A DNA stretch of 64,000 nt, from the NCBI GenBank assembly GCA_963851215.1, contig CAWKOG010000020.1:62001-126000 (forward strand), given 5' to 3'. The notes under the pieces were generated by a model. That model did no database searches, was not told the DNA's origin, and saw nothing but the letters and a program-made list of their open reading frames with translations. The position numbers were made by a program, and so were the translations under genes. This document shows, piece by piece, positions 9,650 through 21,450 of the stretch (position 1 is its first letter; the number at the start of each line of letters is the position of its first letter). This DNA is from DATKFM01 sp963851215 (GTDB lineage Bacteria > Pseudomonadota > Alphaproteobacteria > Dongiales > Dongiaceae).

Positions 9650-11824
9650 ATGTCAACGCGTACTGCCAATTCGGTCTCGCCTCTACGGCCAACGGCCCGC
9701 GGGAGTCAGCTCGCGCCGGCCGGCCCCTCGGAGTCTGTGCGCGATGTAGCGGCGCCCGGCATTGGCGGCAGCGATGCAAAGACGGACGCGCGGCTGCGAG
9801 ACCTTCTCCGCGAACATGCCGGCATTCTCGAACTCATCTCGTCGACGGGAGATCTGACGCAAAGTCTGACCCGGATCGCCGAAGTCGCCGAACGGCTTAT
9901 CACCGGAAGCAGATGCGCCATCCAAGTGGCCAGTGCTAGCGGCAACTCCTTCAACCAGATCGTCGCGCCAAGTCTCGCACCGGCCTATGCGAGCGCGATC
10001 ATGAGTGTCGGATTGCCGAGCACCGCCACTCCGGGCGGCTTGGTCCTCGCCACGGGCAGCAACATCGTCGCCGATGACGAATCCTCGAGCGGTATCGCGC
10101 CCTCCATTTGGATGAAAGCCGCTCCATACAAGCTGCGGGCCTTCTGGGGTTGCCCCTTGCAGGACTCGAGCGGCGATGTGTTCGGCGTATTCCTTATGTT
10201 CTTCGCCGCGCCGACAGCACCCGATTCAAGCGATGCGCAGTTACTGGAGTCGCTCGTTTCCCTGGCCCGCTACGCAATCCAGAACGGGCGCCGCCTCGCC
10301 GACCTGTATTCGGCCGATCAGCGGTTTGCCTCACTGGCGGCGAGCATTCCCGGCGTCGTCTATCAGCGTATCGTCACGCCCGACGGCGAGATTCGCTACA
10401 CCTATATCAGCGAAGGCGCCAAGGACCTGTTCGGCGTCAGCGCCGAGGAAATCCTTGCCGATCCGAACGCGTTGTTCGACTGCCATAGCCCCGAGTATCG
10501 CCAGACCTTCCGCGAGCGCCTGCTGCAGGCGTCACGCGAACTCAAGATGTGGGATGTCGAGGCGACCATCATCTCGCGATCCGGTGAGCGCAAATTTACC
10601 CATGCGATCGCCCGGCCGCACCGGCGCACCGACGGCACAGTCGTCTGGGATGGCGTCATTCTCGATTCGACGCGCATCAAGGAAGCCGAACGCCAGGCAG
10701 CGGCGACCGCGGAGCAGACACGGCAGGCCATTGTCGAAAGCCTGTCCCAGGGTTTCGTGTTGCTGGATGGCAGCGACCGCCTGTTGATCTCCAACAGCTC
10801 TTATGCGGGACTCTATCCGGAAGCGGCCCCACTCCTGGCACCCGGACTGAACTACGACGCGCTAGTCGCCGGCGAGTTCACGGGTATCGCGGACGAGGAC
10901 GAGCATGCGCAAGGCCTGCGCAAGCGGCTCGAAGCGCACCGATCAGACAACCAGTCGGTCGAGCGTCGCCTGCCGTCAGGCAAATGGGTGCTGATCAACG
11001 AGCACAGGACGGCGAACAACGAAACCGTCATTCTCCACACCGATGTCACGGAGATGAAGGAGCGCGAAGCCGAGCTGGCGCGCAGCAATCGCGAGCTGCA
11101 GGACTTCGCTTCGGTGGCCTCCCACGATCTGCAGGAGCCACTGCGCAAGATCGAGGCGTTCGGCGATCAACTGCGCCGCAAATATGGGCCGCAGCTCGAT
11201 GAAACCGGGCGCTTCTACGTCGAGCGAATGGAGAAGGCGGCAAAGCGCATGCGGGCCCTGATCGAGGGCCTGCTCACCTTCTCCCGCATCTCGACCAAGG
11301 CGCAGCCCTTTGCAGCCTGCGATCTCGGCAATGTCATCGACGGCGTGCTCTCGGATCTTCGGGTGCGGATTCGAGAGACCGAAGGCACCATCGATGTCCA
11401 GTCTCTGCCGGGCATCGAGGCTGACGCCATGCAGATGCGGCAGCTCTTCCAGAACCTGATCGGCAATGCGCTGAAGTTCCGGCGCCCGGATCAGCAGCCC
11501 TGCGTCACGATCAAAGCCAAAATACTCAAGGGCCGCGCCGCCGCCCGCGCGCTGGACAAGAGCGTGGCCAGCGACGTTTGCGAAATTCACGTCACCGACA
11601 ATGGCATCGGCTTCGACATGAAGTACCTGGACCGCATTTTCAACATCTTTCAGAGACTGCATTCGCGGAACGAATATGAGGGCACCGGCATCGGTCTCGC
11701 GACCTGCCGGAAAATCGTCGAACGCCATGGCGGCCGGATCACCGCCGTGAGCGCTCCCGATCAAGGTGCTACGTTCATTATCGCTCTTCCGATGCAACAT
11801 GGATCGCCGGAGAGCAAGTCATGA
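9650..11824 (+). CDS. Sensor histidine kinase with GAF and two PAS domains (phytochrome-like kinase core)
   Basis: Using the ATG at 9650 (724 residues), a GAF-like domain covers about 40-195. A PAS domain follows (about 225-345, FASLAASIPGVVYQRI ... FTHAIARPHRR), then a PAS-7-type domain (about 355-465, ESLSQGFVLLDGSDRLLISN). The HisKA box is SHDLQEPLRK with phospho-acceptor His492, and the HATPase carries NLIGNALKFR, TDNGIGFDMKY and EGTGIGLATCRKIVERHGG. The SHDLQEPLRK box is the type found in phytochrome-like kinases. No membrane helix is apparent, so it is probably cytoplasmic. Its stop overlaps the next gene (ATGA). It lacks the conserved Cys and PHY domain of a phytochrome, so the signal is unknown. 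Confidence 0.88.
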   Translation: MSTRTANSVSPLRPTARGSQLAPAGPSESVRDVAAPGIGGSDAKTDARLRDLLREHAGILELISSTGDLTQSLTRIAEVAERLITGSRCAIQVASASGNSFNQIVAPSLAPAYASAIMSVGLPSTATPGGLVLATGSNIVADDESSSGIAPSIWMKAAPYKLRAFWGCPLQDSSGDVFGVFLMFFAAPTAPDSSDAQLLESLVSLARYAIQNGRRLADLYSADQRFASLAASIPGVVYQRIVTPDGEIRYTYISEGAKDLFGVSAEEILADPNALFDCHSPEYRQTFRERLLQASRELKMWDVEATIISRSGERKFTHAIARPHRRTDGTVVWDGVILDSTRIKEAERQAAATAEQTRQAIVESLSQGFVLLDGSDRLLISNSSYAGLYPEAAPLLAPGLNYDALVAGEFTGIADEDEHAQGLRKRLEAHRSDNQSVERRLPSGKWVLINEHRTANNETVILHTDVTEMKEREAELARSNRELQDFASVASHDLQEPLRKIEAFGDQLRRKYGPQLDETGRFYVERMEKAAKRMRALIEGLLTFSRISTKAQPFAACDLGNVIDGVLSDLRVRIRETEGTIDVQSLPGIEADAMQMRQLFQNLIGNALKFRRPDQQPCVTIKAKILKGRAAARALDKSVASDVCEIHVTDNGIGFDMKYLDRIFNIFQRLHSRNEYEGTGIGLATCRKIVERHGGRITAVSAPDQGATFIIALPMQHGSPESKS

Positions 11825-12281
11825 GCAGAAGCACCTCGCCCATCACAATCCTCATCGCCGAGGATGATATCGACGACCGCATGCTGCTGAAGGACGCGTT
11901 CGAGGAAAATAAGCTCGGCAATGAACTGCGCTTCGTCGAGAACGGCGAGGAGCTGCTCGCCTATCTGCGTCGGGAAGGCAAGTTTGCCGACACCGCCGAG
12001 TCGCCCTATCCCGGGCTCGTCCTGCTGGATCTCAACATGCCGCGAATGGATGGGCGCGAGGCACTGAAAGTCATCAAGAACGATCCCCAACTGAAATGCC
12101 TGCCGGTCGTCGTACTGACGACATCGAAGGCGGAGGAAGACATCGTTCGCACCTACAATCTGGGTGTCAGCTCCTTCATCACCAAGCCGGTGACATTCAA
12201 GGATCTGCTGCGGGTGGTGCAGGTGCTGAACGAATACTGGATTGAGATCGTGCAGTTGCCGCCATCGGGGGGACATGACGC

Positions 12282-12285
<4 letters not shown>
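11821..12285 (+). CDS. Stand-alone response regulator receiver (Rcp1-like)
   Basis: A single 154-residue receiver domain with no output domain. It has the acidic pocket AEDDIDDRML, phospho-acceptor Asp70 in VLLDLNMPRMDG, Thr100 in VVLTTSK and Lys122 in SFITKPV. The insertion before the phosphorylated Asp (REGKFADTAESPYPG) is characteristic of Rcp1-type partners of phytochrome-like kinases. It overlaps the genes on both sides by 4 bases, so the three proteins are translated together and probably form one relay. Confidence 0.92.
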
Positions 12286-13841
<1,556 letters not shown>

Positions 13842-13855
13842 GCTTGCCGGCGCCG

Positions 13856-14764
13856 CTACCGCAGCGCCCGCTCCAGGAATGGCAGGCTGACATCCATCCG
13901 GTAATCGACATCGGAGTGATTGTCGGGAAACTCTTCATAGGTGTGGGCGATCTTCAGCCGGTCCAGCGCGCGGTGCAGACGGCGTGAGCCGAAATGCAGG
14001 TGATACTGGTCCTCGTCGCCGCAATCGACATAGATCCCCTTCAGCTTGCGGAGATTGTCGGCGTATTTATCGACGACGAGAGCCGGATCGTGGGCCAGCC
14101 AATTCTGCCAGCGCTCGGGAATCAGTTCGCCCGTCTCCAGATCGACCGGTAGCCGCACGCCGAGAAACTGGCTGGGATCGGGATCGTAGGTCGCCGCCAT
14201 CGCCAGCATCATGAGCAGAGTGATGTCGTTGGGTTTCGGCTTTTTGACTTGTTCGAGATAGGTCATGAACTTCTCGACCGACCGGTCATGCTTCGCGAAC
14301 GCATTCAAGACCAGCGGCATTTCGATGAGGTAGGAGAACTCGAAGGCCATATCGCCGGAATGGCAGGCGAGGGCTGCCCAAACATCCGGCCGCCGCATGC
14401 CATGAATAATGGCGCCGTAGCCGCCCGATGACTTGCCGAATACCGCGCGGCGCCCTGCTCCGCCGCAATTGAACTGCGACTCGACGAAGGGCACGACTTC
14501 GTCGACGACGAAATCCTCGTAGCGCCCCATCGCGGTGCTGTTGATGTATTGGTTGCCGCCGAGCCGGGTGAAGCAATCGGGAAAGGCAACAACCACCGGC
14601 CCCATCTTGCCTTCGCTGATCAGCCGGTCGAGCCGCTCCGGCACATTCTCGGTAAACGCCTTCCAATTGGTGTGGGTCGGCCCCGAGCCGGTATAGCCCA
14701 CGAGATCCACCAGCAAGGGCAGCTTCTGGCCGGCGCTGAAACCGGCCGGCAGATAAACCCGCAC
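13856..14764 (-). CDS. Alpha/beta hydrolase, esterase-D/enterochelin-esterase-like
   Basis: About 302 residues with an esterase fold: VYLPAGFS, the oxyanion/core strand PVVVAFPDCFTRLGGNQYIN, and the nucleophile elbow FGKSSGGYGA. An acidic residue lies in VDCGDEDQYH and the likely catalytic His in FPDNHSDVDYR. The GTG at 14764 begins right at the first conserved strand. The frame is open upstream without an ATG, GTG or TTG to the bioY stop at 14889. Homologue-like sequence (ETLACAATRPPL) suggests the true N-terminus is longer, perhaps from a rare start or by coupling to bioY. Substrate unknown. Confidence 0.8.
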   Translation of the reverse strand: MRVYLPAGFSAGQKLPLLVDLVGYTGSGPTHTNWKAFTENVPERLDRLISEGKMGPVVVAFPDCFTRLGGNQYINSTAMGRYEDFVVDEVVPFVESQFNCGGAGRRAVFGKSSGGYGAIIHGMRRPDVWAALACHSGDMAFEFSYLIEMPLVLNAFAKHDRSVEKFMTYLEQVKKPKPNDITLLMMLAMAATYDPDPSQFLGVRLPVDLETGELIPERWQNWLAHDPALVVDKYADNLRKLKGIYVDCGDEDQYHLHFGSRRLHRALDRLKIAHTYEEFPDNHSDVDYRMDVSLPFLERALR

Positions 14765-14888
14765 TTCACGCGTGGCCGGATCGCCCAGCAGATTTACCTG
14801 GAGGATTTCGGCTTTCGAGCTTGAGGCTGCGGACCTCGCCTGCAGCGGCGGTCTTGTTGCGGCGCAAGCCAGGGTCTCCAGTCGCAGA

Positions 14889-15470
14889 TTAGCCGCGGCG
14901 CATGAATTGCCAGGCCGCCGGCAACAGCAGCGCCGCCGCGGCGAGCTTCACGGCATCGCCGATGATGAAGGGGTACAGGCCGAACTCGAGTACCCTCTCC
15001 CAACCAGTGAAGTATGATAGCCATAACAGGCCGGGGACGTAGAGCACGACATTACCGATCAGCATGGCGAACGCCATGGTCAGGATATTGCGGTCCCAAC
15101 CCCGCTCCGCCAGCCAGCCGACCACCGCGGCCGCGGCGACGAAACCGAAGAGATAGCCACCGGTGGGGCCAAAGAGGATTGCCAGACCGCTGGTAAACCC
15201 GGCGAAAACCGGCAGGCCGATCGCGCCTTCCACGAGATAGGCGGCTACGGTCGCCGCTCCGAGGCGCCAGCCATAAATTGCGCCGACAACCAGCACGCCA
15301 AAGGTCTGCATGGTGACGGGCACCGGCACGGTCCATACGGTAATCTGGGCGCAAGCCGCGAGAAACAAGCTGCCGACCAGGATAAGAACGCCCCAGCGGA
15401 ATGCGGTCACGGTCTTCTCCGGCCAGAGCCGGCCGATCAATGTCTGATGTAGCGCGCCTGAAAGCTGCAT
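14889..15470 (-). CDS. bioY: Biotin transporter S component BioY
   Basis: A 193-residue membrane protein with six hydrophobic helices. It carries the BioY signatures ITVWTVPVPVTMQTFGVLVV, GAIGLPVFAG, LFGPTGGYLFGF and YPFIIGDAVKL. The start at 15470 is preferred over an upstream in-frame ATG because CAGGAGG lies about 7 bases before it and BioY proteins begin near here. BioY binds biotin in the membrane and can work with or without the energising EcfA/EcfT proteins; no bioM or bioN lies adjacent. I saw no BioR-type operator upstream. Confidence 0.93.
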   Translation of the reverse strand: MQLSGALHQTLIGRLWPEKTVTAFRWGVLILVGSLFLAACAQITVWTVPVPVTMQTFGVLVVGAIYGWRLGAATVAAYLVEGAIGLPVFAGFTSGLAILFGPTGGYLFGFVAAAAVVGWLAERGWDRNILTMAFAMLIGNVVLYVPGLLWLSYFTGWERVLEFGLYPFIIGDAVKLAAAALLLPAAWQFMRRG

Positions 15471-15672
15471 GACTGCCTCCTGAATACCTTCTTGCTGACC
15501 CGAATCTTTTGTAACGGCGGCTCGTTTCATACAACATTGATCCGACTTGGCGCAAACGGCTGATGTTGTCAGGCGGTTTCTGGAGCCAACCATGCAGTGC
15601 GGCTGGCCCTTAGCGGCCGGCGCGGCTTGCTCTAGGTTGCCGGTATAGCCAGCGCATGAGTGTCCCCCTTAC

Positions 15673-16434
15673 ATGGAAACCGATCTGATTCTCCTGGCCT
15701 ACGGCATGGCCTGTGTCTTCGGCGCGGCCATCGTCCGCGGCTATAGCGGCTTCGGCTTCTCGCTGCTGTCGATTACTTCGCTATCACTGTTCCTGGAGCC
15801 CCGGGAGGTGGTGCCCGCGATCTTCATGATGGAGATCGCCGCCAGCCTGCATCTGCTGCCGGGCATCTGGCGCGAGGTGCATTGGCGGTCGATCGCCCTG
15901 CTGCTGATCGGCTGCGCCATCGCCACGCCCATCGGCGTGTGGATTTTGGCGTCGATGCCGGCGGCACCCATGAAGATCGGATTGGCCATTTTCGCCGGCA
16001 CCGCGACCGCCCTGCTCTGGCGCGGCTTCGCGCTGCGGACAATTCCCGGAACCGCGGCAACGCTGGCGACGGGTGCTGCATCCGGCTTCTTCAACGGCGC
16101 CATCGGCATCGGCGGTCCGCCGGTAATCCTGTTCTATTTCGGCTCGCCGGCGGCGGTGAATGTGGGCCGTGCTTCGGTCATCGCTTATTTTCTCGGCACC
16201 GATATGATGGGCCTCGCCTATATGGCCCCGCATGAGCTGATCGATCGATCAACTTTGATTCGATTTGCCGCCTATCTACCGGCGCTGCTGATCGGCGTCT
16301 GGCTGGGGGCGCGGGGATTCCGCGGCACGGATCCCGCGAGATTCCGCCGCTGGGTGCTGATCATCATGTTCGTGATGTCAGCGCTCACGGGCATCAAGGG
16401 CGCCTACGAACTCCTTCAGGCGGCCGCGGGTTAA
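15673..16434 (+). CDS. TauE/SafE-family membrane permease (sulfite/sulfonate exporter-like)
   Basis: A 253-residue protein made of hydrophobic helices, with the family's repeated loops GYSGFGFSLLSI near the N-terminus and the Gly-rich FFNGAIGIGGPPVILFYF in the second half. Members move small organic or sulfur anions across the inner membrane; the substrate here cannot be read. It is transcribed away from bioY across a 200-base region that should hold both promoters. Confidence 0.88.
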   Translation: METDLILLAYGMACVFGAAIVRGYSGFGFSLLSITSLSLFLEPREVVPAIFMMEIAASLHLLPGIWREVHWRSIALLLIGCAIATPIGVWILASMPAAPMKIGLAIFAGTATALLWRGFALRTIPGTAATLATGAASGFFNGAIGIGGPPVILFYFGSPAAVNVGRASVIAYFLGTDMMGLAYMAPHELIDRSTLIRFAAYLPALLIGVWLGARGFRGTDPARFRRWVLIIMFVMSALTGIKGAYELLQAAAG

Positions 16435-16542
16435 CCCTGATTAATACGCCGCTGCAAACCTTGTGTTCACCAACTCTCCGTAGATTGGCGGATACGGGGA
16501 TTTATTTTCCCGGTCGATATCCTGCCATCGCACCGGAGTTCC

Positions 16543-17172
16543 ATGACCGCAACAGCCACCGCCATCGCCGTTCGCCCAAGCGTCGCCGGCATCTTCGGCG
16601 ATCTCGCATCGAACTGGCCCAGCGATCGCATCGGCCTGGGCGATCTGATGATGGCGTTGCGGGAGCGCGGCTTCGGCATTCTGTTGATCGCCCTGGCCAT
16701 ACCCAACTTCGTGCCGCTGCCAATTCCCGGCCCATCGGCCGTGTTCGGCATCGCCACCGCCATCTTCTCCATGCAGCTTTTGCTGGGTTGCGAGCGGCCC
16801 TGGCTGCCGCGTCGCCTGCGATCCCTGTCCGTTGCCCGCGGCGACTTCGCGGGCATGATTGGCCGAGCATTGCCGCACCTGCAACGATGGGAACGGGTGC
16901 TCCATCCCCGCCTGCCCGGCCTGATCTCACCGCTCTGGGAACGGGTGGTCGGCCTTGCTTGCCTGTTTCTATCCATCCTGATCGCGCTGCCGATCCCCTT
17001 CACCGGCATCCCCCTGGCGCTGCCGATCATCGCCATGTCCCTGGGCATCATCGGCCGGGACGGGCTGTTCATTGTCGGCGGGCTGTTCGGCGCCGTCGCC
17101 AGCACCGTTTATGCACTACTGGTCGCCAATACAGCCATCTTTGCAGCAATTTTCGCGGCCAACTGGTTCTAG
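16543..17172 (+). CDS. exoD: ExoD family exopolysaccharide synthesis protein
   Basis: A 209-residue membrane protein with the ExoD pattern. The conserved cytoplasmic start (IGLGDLMMALRERGFGILL) is followed by IPNFVPLPIPGPSAVFGI, and later LIALPIPFTGIPLALPIIAM and GIIGRDG. ExoD was named for an exopolysaccharide and invasion defect in rhizobia; its biochemical role is not established. It could act with the exopolysaccharide genes at 1-3750, but it is not in their operon. Confidence 0.9.
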   Translation: MTATATAIAVRPSVAGIFGDLASNWPSDRIGLGDLMMALRERGFGILLIALAIPNFVPLPIPGPSAVFGIATAIFSMQLLLGCERPWLPRRLRSLSVARGDFAGMIGRALPHLQRWERVLHPRLPGLISPLWERVVGLACLFLSILIALPIPFTGIPLALPIIAMSLGIIGRDGLFIVGGLFGAVASTVYALLVANTAIFAAIFAANWF

Positions 17173-17275
17173 TTGCCGCCCCGTTTCCGTTTCTGATTGC
17201 AGCAATGCGGCCAGGGCATGGCCGGTATCCTCCGGCCGACGTTGACCATCGCTTGCAGCGCCGCGACAATTCCCC

Positions 17276-18148
17276 ATGAAGCCGCGCGACATCTGCCTTG
17301 CTGCCTGCCCGCCTGTGTTCTGGGTTATCGGCCTCACTGCAGCAAAACCGGCCGTGGCGCATTTCCCGCCGATCTTCATGATGACGCTGGTCTATGCGCT
17401 GGCGGCGGCTGCGCTGTTCTGGACGCGAAAGCCGAGACGTACGCCGCTCTGGGCGATCTTCGTTATCGCTGCCATCGGCTCGGCGATCCAAAATGCCTTC
17501 CTCTTCACCGGCCTGACGCAACTGCCCGCCTCGACGGCGATGCTGGTCGTGCAGACGCAGGTGCCGTTTGCCGTGCTGGCCGCCTGGGTGATCGGCAAGG
17601 AGCAGCTCAGCCTCGGGCGTTGGATCGGCATCGTCATTGCCTTTGCCGGCGTGGCGCTGGTGATCGGCGCGCCTGAGGCTTCGTCGGCCTATCTATCCCT
17701 GGCATTCGTGGTGCTCGCCGGACTGCTTTGGGCCGTGAGCCAGGCCATGATCCGGGTGTTCAGCCGGGATGACGGCCGCACGCTGACCGTCGCCCTCTGC
17801 CTGTTTGCCGCGCCGCAATCGTTGATCATCTCGCTCCTGCTGGAGGATGGGCAGTGGGCGTCGTTGCAGAGCGCATCGCTGGAGAGCTGGGGCGCCTTCG
17901 CCATGATGGTGCTGTTCGGCTACATCTTCGCCTATATGATTTGGTACCACCTCCTCGGCCGCTTCAGGATCGATCAGGTGACGCCTTTCCTATTGCTCAT
18001 GCCCCCGCTGGGCGTCGTGGCGGGAGCCCTTTTCCTGGATGAGCGCATCTCGCTATCAGTCATCCTGGGCGCCGCCGTTATCATTGCCGGACTGGCCGTG
18101 ATCGTGCGGACGCCGGCATTGCGGACCGAGGCGGTCGAGGAGACCTGA
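17276..18148 (+). CDS. EamA/DMT-superfamily transporter
   Basis: A 290-residue protein with about ten membrane helices arranged as two EamA repeats (the first ending near ALVIGAPEA, the second LAGLLWAVSQAMIRVFSRDDG ... FLDERISLSVILGAAVIIAGL). The LTQLPASTAMLVVQTQVPF segment is typical of the drug/metabolite exporter branch. The exported compound is unknown. Its stop abuts the convergent lipoprotein gene. Confidence 0.88.
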   Translation: MKPRDICLAACPPVFWVIGLTAAKPAVAHFPPIFMMTLVYALAAAALFWTRKPRRTPLWAIFVIAAIGSAIQNAFLFTGLTQLPASTAMLVVQTQVPFAVLAAWVIGKEQLSLGRWIGIVIAFAGVALVIGAPEASSAYLSLAFVVLAGLLWAVSQAMIRVFSRDDGRTLTVALCLFAAPQSLIISLLLEDGQWASLQSASLESWGAFAMMVLFGYIFAYMIWYHLLGRFRIDQVTPFLLLMPPLGVVAGALFLDERISLSVILGAAVIIAGLAVIVRTPALRTEAVEET

Positions 18149-18481
18149 CTATCTGCCGTAAGGCGGGCAGCGGTGCAGAAATGCGTTCCGCGTATCGCGG
18201 TTGGACGAGGTCGGCTCGCTGTTGCAATCAAGCCGGCGCTCGATCATGTCGTCGGCTATGCCACTGCGGCGGCCCGAGAGCGGTGACTCTTTCGTGCGCG
18301 CAATTCCGCCGGCCGGCTGCAAGTCGGGCAGTTCCGGGACGGGACGCAATTCCGTCTGCGGCGCCGCTTGGGCAGGCGCCGTTTCGATGGCAGCCCGCGG
18401 TTCGTACGGCGGCGGCAGATCGATATCCGTTGCGGTGCAGGCGGCAAGACTCAGCGCCGCGATCAGTGGCCATCCACGCAT
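18149..18481 (-). CDS. Small Pro-rich putative lipoprotein
   Basis: A 110-residue product with a short hydrophobic N-terminus ending in the lipobox LSLAAC, so Cys15 would be lipid-modified. It is followed by a proline/alanine-rich stretch and a C-terminal tail with two more Cys (LDCNSE and HRCPPYGR) that might form a disulfide. I do not recognise a family. It is probably a periplasmic membrane-anchored protein of unknown role. Confidence 0.6.
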   Translation of the reverse strand: MRGWPLIAALSLAACTATDIDLPPPYEPRAAIETAPAQAAPQTELRPVPELPDLQPAGGIARTKESPLSGRRSGIADDMIERRLDCNSEPTSSNRDTRNAFLHRCPPYGR

Positions 18482-18608
18482 GGGTTTCTCCTGATATCTG
18501 CGACGCCACCTTAAGATTTAGACTTGCCCCAGTCTTTCGCAAGGCCCAAGACGCGTGCTAGCCTGGGCAAATCTTGACCGGCTGGTCAGTACTTTCGGGG
18601 AGGTCAAA

Positions 18609-19478
18609 ATGGCGGTAATCCGCGGGGGTCTGATTCAGATGTCCCTGAAGGGCGATACCTCGATGTCGCCGGAGAAGATCCGCGACAAGATGCTGGAGGC
18701 CCATCTGCCGCTGATCGAACGGGCGGCGAAGCAGAAGGTGCAGGTGCTCTGCTTTCAGGAGGTGTTCACCCAGCCCTATTTCTGCCCGAGCCAGGACAAG
18801 AAGTGGTATCGCGCGACCGAGAAGATCCCCGACGGCCCGACTACCCGCCTGATGCAGAAGCTGGCCAAGAAACACGGCATGGTGATCGTCGTGCCGATCT
18901 ACGAGGAAGAGATGACCGGCGTCTACTACAACACCGCCGCCGTGATCGATGCCGACGGCAAGTTCCTCGGCAAGTTCCGCAAGATCCATATCCCGCAGGT
19001 TGCCGGCTTCTATGAGAAGTTCTTCTTCAAACCCGGGAATCTCGGCTACCCCGTGTTCGACACGGCATTCTGCAAGCTCGGCGTCTATATCTGCTATGAC
19101 CGCCATTTCCCCGAAGGTTGGCGCGCGCTGGCGCTTAACGGCGCCGAATACATCGTCAATCCGTCGGCAACTGTCGCGGGCCTCAGCCAGTATCTGTGGA
19201 ACCTGGAGCAGCCGGCGGCTGCCGTGGCCAACGGCGTCTATATCGGCGCGGTCAACCGCGTCGGCACGGAGAAGCCCTGGAGCATCGGCAAGTTCTATGG
19301 CTCCAGCTATTTCGTCAATCCGCGCGGGCAGATCCTGAAGCAGGCCAGCGACAACCGCGACGAATTGGTGGTCGCCGATCTCGACATGGCCATGGTGCAG
19401 GAGGTGCGCGACCTCTGGCAGTTCTTCCGCGACCGACGGCCGGAGACTTACGACGAGCTGGTCAGTCCCGGACGATAG
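18609..19478 (+). CDS. Nitrilase-superfamily amidohydrolase, N-carbamoyl-beta-alanine amidohydrolase-like
   Basis: About 289 residues from the ATG at 18609, which has GGGGAGG upstream. The Glu-Lys-Cys catalytic triad is visible: Glu51 in CFQEVF, Lys125 in KFRKIHIPQ and Cys162 in YICYDRHFPE. The motifs FTQPYFCP, NPSATVAG and NRVGTEKPW match beta-ureidopropionase-like members acting on N-carbamoyl amines in pyrimidine degradation. No hydantoinase or dihydropyrimidine dehydrogenase lies beside it, so the exact substrate is inferred from motif similarity. It is convergent with the BtpA-family gene, 9 bases apart. Confidence 0.87.
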   Translation: MAVIRGGLIQMSLKGDTSMSPEKIRDKMLEAHLPLIERAAKQKVQVLCFQEVFTQPYFCPSQDKKWYRATEKIPDGPTTRLMQKLAKKHGMVIVVPIYEEEMTGVYYNTAAVIDADGKFLGKFRKIHIPQVAGFYEKFFFKPGNLGYPVFDTAFCKLGVYICYDRHFPEGWRALALNGAEYIVNPSATVAGLSQYLWNLEQPAAAVANGVYIGAVNRVGTEKPWSIGKFYGSSYFVNPRGQILKQASDNRDELVVADLDMAMVQEVRDLWQFFRDRRPETYDELVSPGR

Positions 19479-19487
19479 GCGCGGCCG

Positions 19488-20285
19488 TCAGCGCAGCTTG
19501 CGAACCGCATCCATGAACTTCTTCACCCGTCCGCCGTCGACGGCGTTCCAGGTGTTGCCGGCCTTCTTGAAATGGGTGCCGATGACGCAGCCATCGGCGA
19601 CACGCAGGATGTCCCGCACATTGCCGATATTGACGCCGGTGTTGGCGAAGACAGGCACGCCCTTCACGGCATCCTTCACGCGGCGCAGATCAGCGCTGTC
19701 CACCGGCTCCCCGGTCATCGGGCCGGAGACGCAGATGATATCGGCCAGGGACGAGAACACGGCACTTGTGGCGCGCTTGGCGATCGGACGGGTATCCAAG
19801 GGCGCCGCGAACTCCGCATTGATGTTGAACAACAGCTTCATGTCGTCCCGGCCCAGATTGTGCCGCAGCCGCAGCGCCTCAGCACATTTCGGCGCCCAGA
19901 CGCCCATGTCGGAGGCGTAGACTCCCGTGAAGATCTCCCGGCCGAAGCTGGCGCCGGTGGCCGCGCCGAGCGCTACCGTGGCGACCGGGTCCCAGAGATA
20001 GTTTACGCCAAACGGCACTTTCAGCAGGCGCTTGAGCTGCCCGATCGCCGACGCCATCGCGGCCAGGCTCTCGGGATTCGCCCGCAGCACATAGGGCCGG
20101 TCGCCCTCATTGCCGAACATGATGGCATCGACTCCGCCGGCTTGCAGTTTTTCGATGTCGTTGCCCACCCAATCGAGGATATGATTTATCCCCTTCTTGG
20201 CATTATAGCCCGGCGAGCCCGGCAAGGCCGGGAAATGCGCCATGGCGATGATGGGCTTCTTGCTGCCGAATGTTTCCTTGAGCAT
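19488..20285 (-). CDS. BtpA/SgcQ-family protein
   Basis: A 265-residue TIM-barrel-like protein starting MLKETFGSKKPIIAMAHFPA. It has family motifs KLQAGGVDAIMFGNEGDRPY, FGVNYLWDPVATVALGAATG and IICVSGPMTGEPVDSADL, ending in VPVFANTGVNIGNVRDILRVADGCVIGTHFKK. BtpA was linked to photosystem I stability in cyanobacteria and SgcQ lies in an enterobacterial sugar operon. The fold and phosphate-binding C-terminal loop suggest an enzyme acting on a sugar or nucleoside phosphate. It is last in the ABC importer operon, which supports a catabolic step on the imported compound. An in-frame upstream extension to 20630 overlaps the ATPase gene and is not real. Confidence 0.87.
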   Translation of the reverse strand: MLKETFGSKKPIIAMAHFPALPGSPGYNAKKGINHILDWVGNDIEKLQAGGVDAIMFGNEGDRPYVLRANPESLAAMASAIGQLKRLLKVPFGVNYLWDPVATVALGAATGASFGREIFTGVYASDMGVWAPKCAEALRLRHNLGRDDMKLLFNINAEFAAPLDTRPIAKRATSAVFSSLADIICVSGPMTGEPVDSADLRRVKDAVKGVPVFANTGVNIGNVRDILRVADGCVIGTHFKKAGNTWNAVDGGRVKKFMDAVRKLR

Positions 20286-20337
20286 GGGCGCGTTGGAACT
20301 CCTGAATTGATACTGGCCTGGCGCCGAACCGGCTGCC

Positions 20338-21444
<1,107 letters not shown>

Positions 21445-21450
21445 GTCCGC

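Noticed and set aside
9650..11824. Bacteriophytochrome identity for the first kinase
   Set aside because: The kinase core and receiver partner are phytochrome-like, but there is no chromophore-binding Cys, PHY domain or heme oxygenase gene.
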